A stretch of 64,000 nt of DNA from Piscicola geometra. Lineage: Eukaryota > Annelida > Clitellata > Hirudinida > Piscicolidae. The notes under the pieces are model-generated. The model did no database searches. It saw only the letters and a program-made list of their open reading frames with translations, and was not told the DNA's origin. Where the stretch lies: contig OX030962.1 in assembly GCA_943735955.1 (NCBI GenBank), positions 921,193 to 985,192 of the forward strand, in the 5' to 3' direction. A program made the position numbers and the translations under genes. Each line of letters opens with the position of its first letter. Position 1 is the first letter of the stretch. Shown here piece after piece: positions 1 through 24,914 of the stretch.

Positions 1-265
1 TGTGGAGGACTGTGTAGGAAGGCAGGAGGAGAAGGAGGAAGAGGAGGAGGAAGAGGAGAAGGAGAAGGAGGAGGAAGAGAAGAAGGAAGAGGAGGAGAAA
101 GAAGAAGAAGAAGAAAAGGAGGAGGAGGAGAAAGTGGAAGAAAAGGAAGAGGAAAACGAGGAAGAGGAGGAAGAAGAGAAGGAGAAGGAGGAGAAAAAGG
201 AAGAGGAAGAGGAAGAGGAAGAGGAGGAGGAGAAGGAGGAGAAGAAGGAGGAAGAAGAGGAGGGT
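1..265. repeat. purine-rich GGA/GAA low-complexity tract
   Basis: Almost pure GGA/GAA/GAG triplets on the + strand. It yields a long Glu/Lys-rich open frame that looks like protein but has no other complexity. It lies upstream of the fibronectin III exon and is best read as intronic satellite DNA of that gene. Confidence 0.85.
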
Positions 266-400
266 ATAGCGAGGAGTGCCTCAGCTTCTTGGCAAAGTGC
301 ATCGACTACGGAGAATGTGCGTGCATCTTTTTTTTTTCATAATATCATTAATAGTGATATTCATAATATCATTGTTAATGTCAAGCACAAACCTCCGAAG

Positions 401-1890
401 CTTTCGTTCCGGACCCTCCCTCCCACATCTCCGTCTCTTCACTCGCCAACGGCAGCCTCCTGGTGTCATGGCTGCCTCCGACAAACAATCCACACTACGT
501 CAGCAATTACCAGCTCACTATGAAGGCGAACAACACAGACAGAAGCAAGTCATGGGTCAGATTGTTTTTTACAACAATATTTTATTTTGTATTTATTATT
601 TTTGAAAAGTTGGAGCTGGGAGTGAGACACACTGTGAAGGCATTGAAAGAACTCAAAAACTGGCAGAGATTAGAGAGTTTGTGGCAAGTGGTTGACGCCA
701 TTGAAGCTGGAACGGAGTATTCCTTCACCGTCAAGTCCTCCAACCAACACGGCAGCACCCACCAGATTGGCCTGCCCTACAAAACCTACCACACCCTTTC
801 CACGCATCAGTCGGATGAAACATTCGGAAATGACCGAGGTGAGTGCTCGTCTTAGGCGAGACACGATTGGTTTCCGTCGTCGGAATGAGTTCAGATATTT
901 CATATAAGCACGTTGGCATTTGAATTCTCAATTACGACACTCACAAGCCCTCAAAGCAGCAGATTGGAGCCTGGTCTTGCCTCTCCTTCTGATCATCATC
1001 ATCATCATTGCCATCCTCTTTAGTGCACTCTCTCTGCTCTTCTGGTGAGTCAGTCAAGTTTTGCAACTTTTCTCAAGTTGAAAATGTTTCAATTCATAAA
1101 TTTGAAATTGAAAAAAATGCAAGTTGGAAGCTTCCAGAAGTTGTATTGACGTTCGCTGCAGGTTTTGCAAGTCCCACAGAGCGCCAACTGGTGAGCAAAG
1201 CTTCATTCCGCCTTCCAAAACACTCCTCAGGAATGATTTACTTGTAAACATATAAAAATTAAATTTAAAAAGTTAACTATTTAAATTAATAGATGATTTG
1301 AATATTGAAACACTTTAATTCTTTAATTAATCATTTAAATAAGGAAATACTTTAACTTCTTAATTAGTCATTTAAATTATTTTATTTATTAACTCATCCT
1401 CCAAATATTGAATTATTATTGAGTTATTATTTAAGTACTTGATATTTGAAGCATTTGAATGATGATCCACTCCTGTCTTCTTGATTTCAAGGGAGAAGGG
1501 TCGATACGAAAATGTTGAATGAGTTATAATGACGACTCATTAAATATGATTATAATTGCGATTAATGATTAGCTCAGTGTAATAATGATAATTTTGTTAA
1601 TTAGGTCCATTTAATGTCTAAATCTTTGAAAATGTGTATATCTAAATTAAATAAATATCCATTAAATTTAATTTGAAGAAAATTCTTGCGACAAATCTTT
1701 CATTATCGGGGTTCCAATTTTCTTCTGCGGTAAAGTTTTTTTTGATTCATAAATATTTGTACAACTTTTATTTGTTGAAATAGGCAACAAAAATCTTGAT
1801 AAAAATATTTTTTTAAAACTATTTTTAAAATAACTAAATAAATGAAGTTTAGAAAGTTTTCTTTTGGCAGAAGAAGGCAGTGGCAAATGA
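401..1890 (+). CDS. fibronectin III single-pass membrane protein, 3' end (partial)
   Basis: Exons: about 401-555, 667-838, 948-1044, 1162-1190 and probably 1871-1890. The first two form one fibronectin III domain: Pro-rich A strand (PDPPSHISVSS), NGSLLVSWLPPTNNP, then after an intron GTEYSFTVKSSNQHG, the usual end of an FN3 fold. Exon 948-1044 encodes a membrane helix with six consecutive isoleucines (LPLLLIIIIIIAILFSALSL). A 29-nt microexon follows (FCKSHRAPT). Donors at 839, 1045 and 1191 are GTGAGT/GTGAGC and the phases agree (1, 2, 1). The last exon (EEGSGK then TGA) is the weakest call; it fits the phase, follows a good acceptor and is followed by AATAAA at 1926. The acceptors at 400 and 666 are also uncertain. 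The 5' part lies outside the window. It resembles cell-adhesion or guidance receptors; the family is not resolved. It is convergent with the CLC gene. Confidence 0.65.
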
Positions 1891-1925
1891 CTAAACGATA
1901 GCATATCAAAAATCATGAAGCGAAC

Positions 1926-1931
1926 AATAAA
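1926..1931 (+). terminator. candidate poly(A) signal of the FN3 membrane gene
   Basis: AATAAA lies 36 nt after the proposed TGA at 1888-1890. It supports the short cytoplasmic tail model but depends on that exon being real. Confidence 0.4.
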
Positions 1932-2394
1932 TTGCAAAGGAAAGCACAATCAAAAGAGGAATCTGAAGACTTGCTGATTGCACGTTGAGAATGGAGACGA
2001 AAAAAGTGCAAACGACTGCTTTTCTGCTCTTCTCTGAGCGATTACAGCTCCTCAAACACATCGGTAAGGTAGTTTGCAGCTTGGAAAGGCGGTGATCAAA
2101 AGACTTTGATTTATAAGCTCATAAACGAAACCAAAAGTAACAAGTGAAGACTTTATGCTGTTAATAAATGTAGCTTTTTACAATAACTTTTTAAGTCAGA
2201 AATATATATCAATAAACTTAGTATGAAAGCCAAAACACGTGTTTATGGACGGTTAGTCTATCAAAATAATTTATATTTTTGGTAAATCGCTGTGGATTGC
2301 TTCGTGCTGGTAAAGATCGCATTGAAAATTTGATTCTCTCACGCCTCTATGGACCGAACGGAATCTCTTGAAATACATCGATGCAAACGGGTTT

Positions 2395-15424
<13,030 letters not shown>

Positions 15425-15479
15425 CAGAAAGATCTTCCAAGTCGAGATTCGTACTCCAATTCTCAACGCATTTATTTAA

Positions 15480-17255
15480 CTTTTATAAGAGATTTTAAAA
15501 TTCGTTTTTCAGTTCGATGCTAATTCTTCATGCCTGATTGAGGCCAGCGTGTCTTTCAAGTTGGCATTTATCCATCGGTCAGGTAATCCTCTACAAATGC
15601 ACTTCAAGTTCCGATGACTGTAACGAAGAGTTGCAACAACAGCTGTCAGGAGACTTTGCAATACTTTGCCTGCGATTGGACAAGCGAGAACTTCTTCTTC
15701 CTATTCAACCAATTTATGCAAATGTTTAATTAAATGTTTAGCAGGCCTTCCCACGGTTGAGAACTGAAACTTCAGGCTCTAAAATGTCATATTGAAGGTT
15801 TGGAAAGGCAGGAATGCTGCTCACAGATCGAACCACTTCACTGCTACTCCTTCAGTTCAACCAAATCAAAAACACCACTTTTAAAAACAAGCTAAAAACA
15901 TCACTTCTAAAAGCGGATCAAAAACTTTTTTTACTCAATATTGCACAAACTTTTCAAATTCCCAAGCAACAAACAGTCTTCAAGCGATCAAAAGGGAAAG
16001 TTGCAGGAATGGCAGCTTTCGAGACAGTCTGCAAACGAGGTTTTACAGTGTGCTCGAGCTGCTATATGGCCCTCCAATGTCGTCGACTTTATGAACCGTC
16101 AAAGTCAAATTATATATACACACTACACGACGCATTCATAACAAGAGAAGGAGATACAAACAAACATATCGATAGAAGATACAAACAAACATATCGATAG
16201 AAGGAGATACAAACAAACATATCGATAGAAGATACAAACAAACAAAAATCTAGAGATACAATGCAATGCAATACAATTCAACTTTCATGTTTCTCAAACA
16301 CTTAAATTCTCGATTGTCAACTTTTCAAAAGGAACTGACGATGATTATGATGAGGTTGGCGATGATGATGGTGGTGATGATGTTGGTGATGATGGTGGTG
16401 ATGATGATGGTGGTGATGATGATAGTGGTGATGATGATGGTGGTAGTGATGATGGTGGTGATGATGGTGGTGATGATGGTGGTGGTATTTATGGTGGTGG
16501 TGATGATGATATACGCGAAAGTATAATTGAGTTGTCTGAAGCATGTGGGCGGCAGAATGGAGCCAGAGGCGAAGTGAGCGACTGAACAGCGCTTGCCACT
16601 CGCTCCCTTTGGATCCGCCTTCAGCTTATCACACTCCACTCAAGAGGCCCTCGAGAGCTTTGCAAGAAGCCATATGAACAAACAAATCATTAAACAAACA
16701 ATTAAACAAACAAACAAAACAAAACAAACAAACAACTGCATGAATGTTGGAATCTGAAGTGGAGGCACAGAAAGAGGACAAATCAACTGATTCCTTATTC
16801 ATTCTTTATAAACTATAATCTTTTCTCATGATAACTTCGTTCGTTAGTTGTTCTTGCAGGCCTCAATAGGGTTTCAACTTGTCAGAATCATTGACAGAGG
16901 CTCTCGTCCCTCACGCCAAACCACTTCTCAAAAGTGCAATCCTGCTCTCCATTTCCACTTGAGAATCCACAGAGGTTGTTTTCATGACCACCTGATCTCA
17001 TGTCCAGCAAACTCAACACGCATGCAAATATTTCCCTAAGTCATTGCCTAGTGGCAGTCGCAAAGTCTGGAGGGACTCCCCTGGCAGCGCGGTAGAAGGA
17101 GAATGCATGCATGAGAATGTCTGAGAGACTGAGAATTTGAGATGAGAAAAGTATGTTAAGAAAAGATTAAGTCAAAAATAGAAACGTTTTTACTGACCTC
17201 TATGGAGTGAAAAAGAAATATGTACGAAAAATTAGATTGAAATGAAAAAGTTTGA
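15480..17255. other. upstream or intronic region of the CLC gene, no firm gene
   Basis: Contains a GATGGTGGTGAT tract (16337-16510), an AAAC-rich stretch (16675-16735) and short GATACAAACAAACATATC repeats (16150-16250). A minus-strand open stretch at about 16525-16625 has codon-like composition and could be an exon, but its acceptor is poor and it links to nothing. Confidence 0.5.
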
Positions 17256-17261
17256 ACGCAC

Positions 17262-17485
17262 CTCGAGCGCAGGCATTGCTTTGAAGGCTCGCTCGCCGAC
17301 CATCTCGAGCAACGACACTCTGGCGGCTGCCTCCTCGCAGCTCTCGACACTCTTTCTGGCGTCTCCCTTCGGTGCTCGTTGGTGCTCTCTGGCTGGATTC
17401 TTGCGATTAAAGGTCGCCTTTTTGATGATGTTTTTGATGCTTGACTCCGTTTTGAAGGTGGGTTTAGGAAATAGATTTCCCGTTG
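17262..17485 (-). CDS. unassigned coding exon, possibly upstream exon of the CLC gene
   Basis: On the minus strand, TTTTTCACTCAG precedes 74 open codons that end GAG at a GTGCGT donor, phase 0. The peptide is basic then acidic (FKTESSIKNIIKKATFNRK, then VESCEEAAARVSLLEMVGER) with GC-rich third positions like the neighbouring CLC exons. Orientation and phase would allow joining to the first CLC exon if that exon has an acceptor near 15433. That acceptor lacks a polypyrimidine tract, so the link is unproven. No family is recognised. Confidence 0.5.
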
Positions 17486-17489
17486 CTGA

Positions 17490-19370
17490 GTGAAAAATCT
17501 GACTGAGAAAGAGGAATCAAAAATGCATCTTTTAATGCTTCCAACTAATTTTTCCAGTTTTTGAAGTTCAAATTAGTGTGTTGTGCGTGTAGTAATTTGT
17601 TCGGTTAAATGCCAGATGGGGAGTTGCTTTGTTGCTGCAGCTCATCTGAGTCTTTAGAAGTTTCTTCGCAACTCTTACGGGCAGCCAGTTCTCAACTGAG
17701 TTTTCGTCACACAAAAAACAATAAATTTCTATTTTTCAGATTTATTTTTTAAGTTTTTGAAGCACTAACATTAATATGAAGTGTTTAAAAAGGATTGAAA
17801 CTACGAAGCGAAGTGTATTTCCCAGAAAGGTGCAAGAGCCTCCCCTTGATGTTATATACCTCTGGAACTTATTCGCCTGGCGTGGCATTCGAGCAGTCTC
17901 TATTTATTCTGCAGCCCCTGAGCGCCACATGCAAGAACTGAATATATAATCTCATAAAAAGGCAAAAAATATATTATATTTACAATATCAGTTTTAATAC
18001 CAGACTTATGCAAAACAAAACAAATTTACGTTCCAAGCTTTTATTAGTACTACCATACTGTGATGAAAATAGCAAAAGAGATCAAACACTTTACATTACA
18101 ACTTCGACAGTGAAAAAACTCTTCGACATCAGTTTGCAAGAAGTTCAACTTGGGAATGCACCCGTCTGTTGACTCGGTGAAGTTGCAACGATTGCTCGAA
18201 CGATGCCTTCAGAGGACCACCGCCTGCCCCCGCTGAGCCTAATTAGATGGCGATGGTGCCTAAAAAGGTGGTTTGTATGCTAATTACGAAGTCCTGCTGC
18301 GAGTTCTGCATCCAGCGGATCGGCTGTGGCACAAATGATTGCATTGCTTCGGAGCTGCAGACCTTGTTGCACGCCAGCAATGAAGCATTTGCGAGGATGG
18401 AAGTTGTGGTAAGTTTTCTGCACCTCGCTGGCTGATGCTGCCTTCTTCACCACAGCCTTCTAGCCTTTTTACTTGCAGTACAACCTTCCCTACGGCTAGT
18501 ATACAACTTAATCCAACAAGAATGCAAACATCAAGAACCCTTTCATTTAAATTGGTGAAGTTTCTGACAAGTGGATAAACTATTTGTAATCTGAAAACTT
18601 TCCAAGTGCATGCATGCGATAAAACAATGTTTTTGGTCGAAATAGAATAATTTGTTGAACAGTGTATGATTGAGAAGACAGAAGCAGCACAGAAACGCAC
18701 GAGTAATAAGAATGCATGGCGCACAGCTTCTCTCGATTAAGGCATCATCTCCATAATCGCATCCAGCAAGACACATTCTGAATGCATTCCAGTGACATGT
18801 AGTGAGACTATTGATATCAATGGTAGTGATGATGATATCAATGGTAGTTATGATGATAGTAATGGTAGTGATGATGATATCAATGGTAGTGATGATGATA
18901 GTAATGGTAGTGATGATGATATCAATGGTAGTGATGATGATATTAATGATAGTGATGATAATAGTAATGATAGTGATGATGATGGTAACCATACAAAAAC
19001 CAAACAATCTTTTGGACGTATGCCGCAATGACAACTGTTTAAAATGTTCGAAAATGGAATTAATAAAATAACAATAATGCCTTAAAACTTTATAAAACTA
19101 ACGTAACTTAGTTATTTCATTTAATTAATAAGTTTAGGCTTATTCTATCTAAGGAAAAAGTTCCATAAAAAAACATTTCAATTATACTTTAGCGAACCAC
19201 AAGTAACTCTTTAAATAATGTTCGTAATCGCAATCTTAAGCATAGGTAGATAAGTAAGAACGTCATTGGAGAGGAGAAGGGTACTGCCAATAAAGACTCA
19301 AGCCCTCTGAAAGAAAACGAGGAAGAAAGAAGAAGAGCAAAGCCACCCTAAATAACTGTGGAAGGCAACC
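17490..19370. other. unique and low-complexity DNA without a recognisable gene
   Basis: Contains a GATGATATCAATGGTAGT satellite of 18-bp units at 18815-18990. Minus-strand frames at 18284-18724 overlap a possible exon, but nothing links to it. Confidence 0.5.
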
Positions 19371-19376
19371 ACAAAG

Positions 19377-19571
19377 ATGTTCTCCAAAAGAAAAGACTCC
19401 GAAAAAAGAATCAACTCTAAAGACTATGCTGGAAAGAAGTTCAAGTGTGGAGTCTGTGAATATGAAAGCAAAAAGAATAGTGATTTAAAAAAACACGAGA
19501 GCACTCACACAGGAGATAAGCCCTTAAAGTGTAGAATGTGCGATTATTCGTGCATTCAGAGTGGTGATTAA
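19377..19571 (+). pseudogene. C2H2 zinc-finger fragment, copy 1
   Basis: A short open frame carries one complete C2H2 finger (FKCGVCEYES, then LKKHESTHTGDKP linker) and the start of a second (LKCRMCDYSC) before a stop. The corresponding region in copy 2 (22503-22645) lacks the upstream Met. It is probably a captured or transposon-encoded finger, not a functional gene. Confidence 0.6.
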
Positions 19572-20270
19572 ATTAAATTTACATCAACAACGTATATCTG
19601 TATAAAAAAGACATGGATGAGTAACAGAGTCAGTCAGTTTTGTGGCAAGGAAACGTTCTGATAGAAAGCAGCTGTGATCACCTCTACAACTACCCTCTGT
19701 GAACCAACTCTAGTTTCTTTCAAAGTTCTTCCAGACCTGAAACAAGCGATGAAAACCCTTCAATGCTGAAGCGGAAAAGACCGGAAAAAGTGGACAAGGT
19801 TTCTTCGGAGCTGGTCAAACACGTAGGAAAGACTGCATCAATGAAGACACCATGCCCATCCAATGCGTGCAGTGCCAGTTAAAGCCTTATGAGAAGCCGA
19901 TACAAGGGAACCCGGTACTGACATTTATTGTTTTATTAACTAGAAAACTGACATTGCAGCTAGAACAAACGCACAAAATGCCGCAGTCAAGAAGCGGAAG
20001 TGGATCCCACGCAGCAGTCCAACCCACACCTAACCTCACGCAAAAAAAATGTCAAAGCTGCTGGAAACTGTTAGGTCAGAAAGGATGTGCAATGAAGCGC
20101 ACGCCTCAAGTGTGCAACGCACCCAACAATCGTCGCCATGCGCCTTGATGGGACCTGGAGATGTCAGAGATGCGGAGACAACGTGAGGCCCCAAGCAACT
20201 GTGCCAGACCGGCTTTAGAAGCACGAAAGCTCGATCAAACAACCAGTGATCAAAACAACAAAAAACACAG

Positions 20271-20495
20271 TGCAACTGCGATGGCATCTGGAGCAAAAAA
20301 GATGAGCTCGAAGAGTTGATTCAGCGCAAAGTCCCTGACATCGTTCTGCTCCAAGAGACCAAGCTCCTGCCAAAATCGCCGATCTTCCACGAATACAACA
20401 TCGAGAGGCTTGATCGACAACATGCGAGACAAGGTTACGAGACACGTGGTGGAGGGTTGATTACCATAATAAGAAAAGAAACCCGTATGTGCTAA
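20271..20495 (+). pseudogene. LINE apurinic-type endonuclease fragment, copy 1
   Basis: Frame reading CNCDGIWSKKDELEELI, PDIVLLQETKLL and GYETRGGGLITIIRK, the N-terminal half of an APE-like endonuclease. The QET Glu is present. It stops at TAA 20493-20495. The remainder (VTICHSS ... SSDHIPII) is found downstream in another frame at about 20665-20800. Confidence 0.75.
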
Positions 20496-20573
20496 ATTAA
20501 AACAAATAAATGTACATCAACAACATCTACTGACCACACCCTTCCCCCTCCCCCACCCCCGAAAAAAAAGCAG

Positions 20574-21398
20574 ATGACCATCGAGAGCAGAACCGATGCT
20601 TCAACTTCAAGGAGTTGGTTGACAACAACAAGCTTCTCCTGGTCAACGACGGTGCACCAAACCCTCAACACTGGACGTCACCATCTGCCACAGCAGCAAA
20701 GCCCACCAGATCCAATGGAGCACCGACAATGCCCTCTCGTCAGATCACATACCGATTATCATCCGTTGGTTCGACAGATGCCCAGCTGGAAAACCCGTCA
20801 GCGAGTGGAAGTTCAACTACTCCAAGATTGGAATGGCTTCTCCAACTCAGTAGCTGACGCAATCCCATGGATGACTGCCCAAATAGAGGAGGCAATCAGG
20901 GACAGAAACTGGGCAAGGTCACAAGAATCTGACAGGCACAAGTGGAAAGAAGCAGACGATCGGCTCAAGGGGCTAATACTTGAAGCTAAAGGGCGCATCT
21001 GGAGATTGAAGATTGAAAAATCTAAGGATCCAGAGCAGGTGTGGCGGTTGATCAAGAACCTGAGAGGAGACCCTTGCACATCCGATGAAAAGTCCATCAC
21101 TTACAAAGGCCGTATTTGCATCACCAGCAAATCGCGTGCAAACGCATTCATCCAGGAATACGCAAGCATCAGCCAAGTAAAGAGTGAAAAGGAGCATCGG
21201 AAAACCAAGGTCTCCATCAATCGGAATCTCAACCACACCCACTCGATCCCCGAGCAAGAGATCGAGAAGGCATTTACGATGTTTGAGCTCCAGCACGGAA
21301 TCCATTCCATCTCCGCAGGCAAAGCCCCTGGACCTGACAACATCAGCAAAGGAATAAAAAAATCAATTAAAACTCAGATTATGTTAGGCTTAGGTTGA
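20574..21398 (+). pseudogene. LINE endonuclease-RT linker fragment, copy 1
   Basis: A long open frame. Its second half is LINE-like: WMTAQIEEAIRDRNWAR, KDPEQVWRLIKNLRGD and, near its end, AGKAPGPDNI, the RT-0/RT-1 signature that precedes the palm domain. It is truncated by the LTR that follows; the missing palm sequence may be the fragment at 26520-27188. Confidence 0.75.
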
Positions 21399-21402
21399 GT
21401 AT

Positions 21403-21722
21403 TGTCGGACCGCACATCCCTGCTCACCCAGAGTTTCCGATATAGCGTCTCTTCGGACGTATGATGGTCCTGATATATCGCTCTTCTGACTCGTGTTTCA
21501 AGACTTAAAACACCCAGTTGTATTTATTCTAAGGATCTCTCCAGGGGAGGTGAAATTCTACACAGAAAATTACGGAGAGAAACCTTCGAGTGAACCTAAG
21601 AAGCAAACAATACAAGAAGCTGCCGCCAAAGAACATACCAGAGCACTTTCATCATCTCACGAGATGGATGAATGCCAACACATTTATTCGTTTAGATCTT
21701 GTAGCTAGCACATACGCTATAA
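21403..21722 (+). mobile_element. LTR of a Ty3/gypsy-like element, copy 1
   Basis: Begins TGTCGGACCGCACATCC. About 320 bp on, the sequence TTGGTGACCCCAACGTGATC appears, the layout seen at the LTR/primer-binding-site boundary of many animal gypsy-group elements, and the gag remnant follows. The exact 3' end is approximate. Confidence 0.55.
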
Positions 21723-21839
21723 ATTGGTGACCCCAACGTGATCAGAATGGACATTTTGATACAACTAACAGCGACATCAGTGGAAGAGACAGAGGCCGAG
21801 CCGACACAAGTAGACACACTCAGTTTGCGACATTTTTTT

Positions 21840-22430
21840 TACCACCAACCCAAGATTGTGGCTCTGCCACGTGGAGGCAATTTTCCACACACGCAGAGTG
21901 TCATCTAAAATGACGAAATACTCGTATGTGAAGAGTTGTTCAAGACCGCAAAATTCAACTTGGTGTGTACGTGTGTGTGCGGGTGCGTGTACGTGTGTGT
22001 ACGTGTGTGTACATGTGTGTGCGGGTGCGTGTACGTGTGTGTACATGTGTGTGCGTGTGGCAACTTTCTTGTAGTTGAACTCCATGTCGCCGAGCAGGTA
22101 CAAGACCTACTGGTGGACGTGCCAGGGTCTTCGCCATATGCAGCATTGAAAGAAACCATTCTGCAAAAGTGCTGCCAGTCTGAAGCGACTATGCTAAGAG
22201 CGTTGTTCAGTGACCTTCAACCAGATAGCAGACTACCTTCCCAGCTTCTTCGCCACATGAAGTCACTGCTGGGCAACAAGCACATGGACAAACTTATCCT
22301 GGGACATGTATGGTTCGACAAGATGCCTAACCAGATAAAAACGCATCCTCGCTCTTGAATGAACAAGCCACTGGCAGATCTGGCGATGCAAGCAGACAGG
22401 ATGGTGGAGCTACAGCAAGCCGTTATCACA
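21840..22430 (+). pseudogene. Ty3/gypsy-like gag remnant, copy 1
   Basis: Reads LWLCHVEAIFHTRR and MTKYSYVKS, then an expanded GT/ACGT tract (21958-22065), then VQDLLVDVPGSSPYAALKET, SRLPSQLLRHMKSLLG and, after a stop, LADLAMQADRMVELQQ. Order and spacing match capsid-region gag of animal gypsy elements. The microsatellite interrupts the coding sequence. No pol is attached. Confidence 0.7.
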
Positions 22431-23345
22431 CAGGTTTCATCTCAAGTCACTCCAGAGATCCATAATTGGCTTCAGCAAATTACCGTAAGTTGAGCGACCT
22501 ATGCTGGAAAGAAGTTCAAGTGTGGAGTCTGTGAATATGAAAGCAAAAAGAATAGTGATTTAAAAAAACACGAGAGCACTCACACAGGAGATAAGCCCTT
22601 AAAGTGTAGAATGTGCGATTATTCGTGCATTCAGAGTGGTGATTAAATTAAATTTACATCAACAACGTATATCTGTATAAAAAAGACATGGATGAGTAAC
22701 AGAGTCAGTCAGTTTTGTGGCAAGGAAACGTTCTGATAGAAAGCAGCTGTGATCACCTCTACAACTACCCTCTGTGAACCAACTCTAGTTTCTTTCAAAG
22801 TTCTTCCAGACCTGAAACAAGCGATGAAAACCCTTCAATGCTGAAGCGGAAAAGACCGGAAAAAGTGGACAAGGTTTCTTCGGAGCTGGTCAAACACGTA
22901 GGAAAGACTGCATCAATGAAGACACCATGCCCATCCAATGCGTGCAGTGCCAGTTAAAGCCTTATGAGAAGCCGATACAAGGGAACCCGGTACTGACATT
23001 TATTGTTTTATTAACTAGAAAACTGACATTGCAGCTAGAACAAACGCACAAAATGCCGCAGTCAAGAAGCGGAAGTGGATCCCACGCAGCAGTCCAACCC
23101 ACACCTAACCTCACGCAAAAAAAATGTCAAAGCTGCTGGAAACTGTTAGGTCAGAAAGGATGTGCAATGAAGCGCACGCCTCAAGTGTGCAACGCACCCA
23201 ACAATCGTCGCCATGCGCCTTGATGGGACCTGGAGATGTCAGAGATGCGGAGACAACGTGAGGCCCCAAGCAACTGTGCCAGACCGGCTTTAGAAGCACG
23301 AAAGCTCGATCAAACAACCAGTGATCAAAACAACAAAAAACACAG

Positions 23346-23570
23346 TGCAACTGCGATGGCATCTGGAGCAAAAAAGATGAGCTCGAAGAGTTGATTCAGC
23401 GCAAAGTCCCTGACATCGTTCTGCTCCAAGAGACCAAGCTCCTGCCAAAATCGCCGATCTTCCACGAATACAACATCGAGAGGCTTGATCGACAACATGC
23501 GAGACAAGGTTACGAGACACGTGGTGGAGGGTTGATTACCATAATAAGAAAAGAAACCCGTATGTGCTAA
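23346..23570 (+). pseudogene. LINE endonuclease fragment, copy 2
   Basis: Equivalent of 20271-20495, with no difference noticed. Confidence 0.75.
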
Positions 23571-23648
23571 ATTAAAACAAATAAATGTACATCAACAACA
23601 TCTACTGACCACACCCTTCCCCCTCCCCCACCCCCGAAAAAAAAGCAG

Positions 23649-24473
23649 ATGACCATCGAGAGCAGAACCGATGCTTCAACTTCAAGGAGTTGGTTGACAA
23701 CAACAAGCTTCTCCTGGTCAACGACGGTGCACCAAACCCTCAACACTGGACGTCACCATCTGCCACAGCAGCAAAGCCCACCAGATCCAATGGAGCACCG
23801 ACAATGCCCTCTCGTCAGATCACATACCGATTATCATCCGTTGGTTCGACAGATGCCCAGCTGGAAAACCCGTCAGCGAGTGGAAGTTCAACTACTCCAA
23901 GATTGGAATGGCTTCTCCAACTCAGTAGCTGACGCAATCCCATGGATGACTGCCCAAATAGAGGAGGCAATCAGGGACAGAAACTGGGCAAGGTCACAAG
24001 AATCTGACAGGCACAAGTGGAAAGAAGCAGACGATCGGCTCAAGGGGCTAATACTTGAAGCTAAAGGGCGCATCTGGAGATTGAAGATTGAAAAATCTAA
24101 GGATCCAGAGCAGGTGTGGCGGTTGATCAAGAACCTGAGAGGAGACCCTTGCACATCCGATGAAAAGTCCATCACTTACAAAGGCCGTATTTGCATCACC
24201 AGCAAATCGCGTGCAAACGCATTCATCCAGGAATACGCAAGCATCAGCCAAGTAAAGAGTGAAAAGGAGCATCGGAAAACCAAGGTCTCCATCAATCGGA
24301 ATCTCAACCACACCCACTCGATCCCCGAGCAAGAGATCGAGAAGGCATTTACGATGTTTGAGCTCCAGCACGGAATCCATTCCATCTCCGCAGGCAAAGC
24401 CCCTGGACCTGACAACATCAGCAAAGGAATAAAAAAATCAATTAAAACTCAGATTATGTTAGGCTTAGGTTGA
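23649..24473 (+). pseudogene. LINE endonuclease-RT linker fragment, copy 2
   Basis: Equivalent of 20574-21398, with the same AGKAPGPDNI end. Confidence 0.75.
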
Positions 24474-24477
24474 GTAT

Positions 24478-24797
24478 TGTCGGACCGCACATCCCTGCTC
24501 ACCCAGAGTTTCCGATATAGCGTCTCTTCGGACGTATGATGGTCCTGATATATCGCTCTTCTGACTCGTGTTTCAAGACTTAAAACACCCAGTTGTATTT
24601 ATTCTAAGGATCTCTCCAGGGGAGGTGAAATTCTACACAGAAAATTACGGAGAGAAACCTTCGAGTGAACCTAAGAAGCAAACAATACAAGAAGCTGCCG
24701 CCAAAGAACATACCAGAGCACTTTCATCATCTCACGAGATGGATGAATGCCAACACATTTATTCGTTTAGATCTTGTAGCTAGCACATACGCTATAA
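24478..24797 (+). mobile_element. LTR of the gypsy-like element, copy 2
   Basis: Equivalent of 21403-21722. Confidence 0.55.
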
Positions 24798-24914
24798 ATT
24801 GGTGACCCCAACGTGATCAGAATGGACATTTTGATACAACTAACAGCGACATCAGTGGAAGAGACAGAGGCCGAGCCGACACAAGTAGACACACTCAGTT
24901 TGCGACATTTTTTT

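Larger units (their letters stand above)
19424..22498 (+). mobile_element. tandem composite transposon unit, copy 1 (3,075 bp)
   Basis: The block is repeated immediately at 22499-25595 with no differences I noticed apart from a 22-bp expansion in an internal GT/ACGT tract. In order it contains a C2H2 zinc-finger fragment (19428-19570), a LINE endonuclease fragment (20271-20495), a LINE endonuclease-to-RT linker frame (20574-21398), an LTR (about 21403-21722) and a Ty3/gypsy-like gag remnant (about 21840-22430). All frames are broken by shifts and stops. Confidence 0.85.

Noticed and set aside
2..523. Glu/Lys-rich 173-codon frame
   Set aside because: Purine satellite in an intron; the FN3 exon uses a different frame.
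16525..16625. possible minus-strand exon (GASGKRCSVAHFASG)
   Set aside because: Codon-like composition, but no convincing acceptor and no phase-compatible partner exon.
19852..20148. 98-codon frame repeated at 22927-23223
   Set aside because: Short, no recognisable domain, part of the decayed composite unit; retained only as transposon debris.
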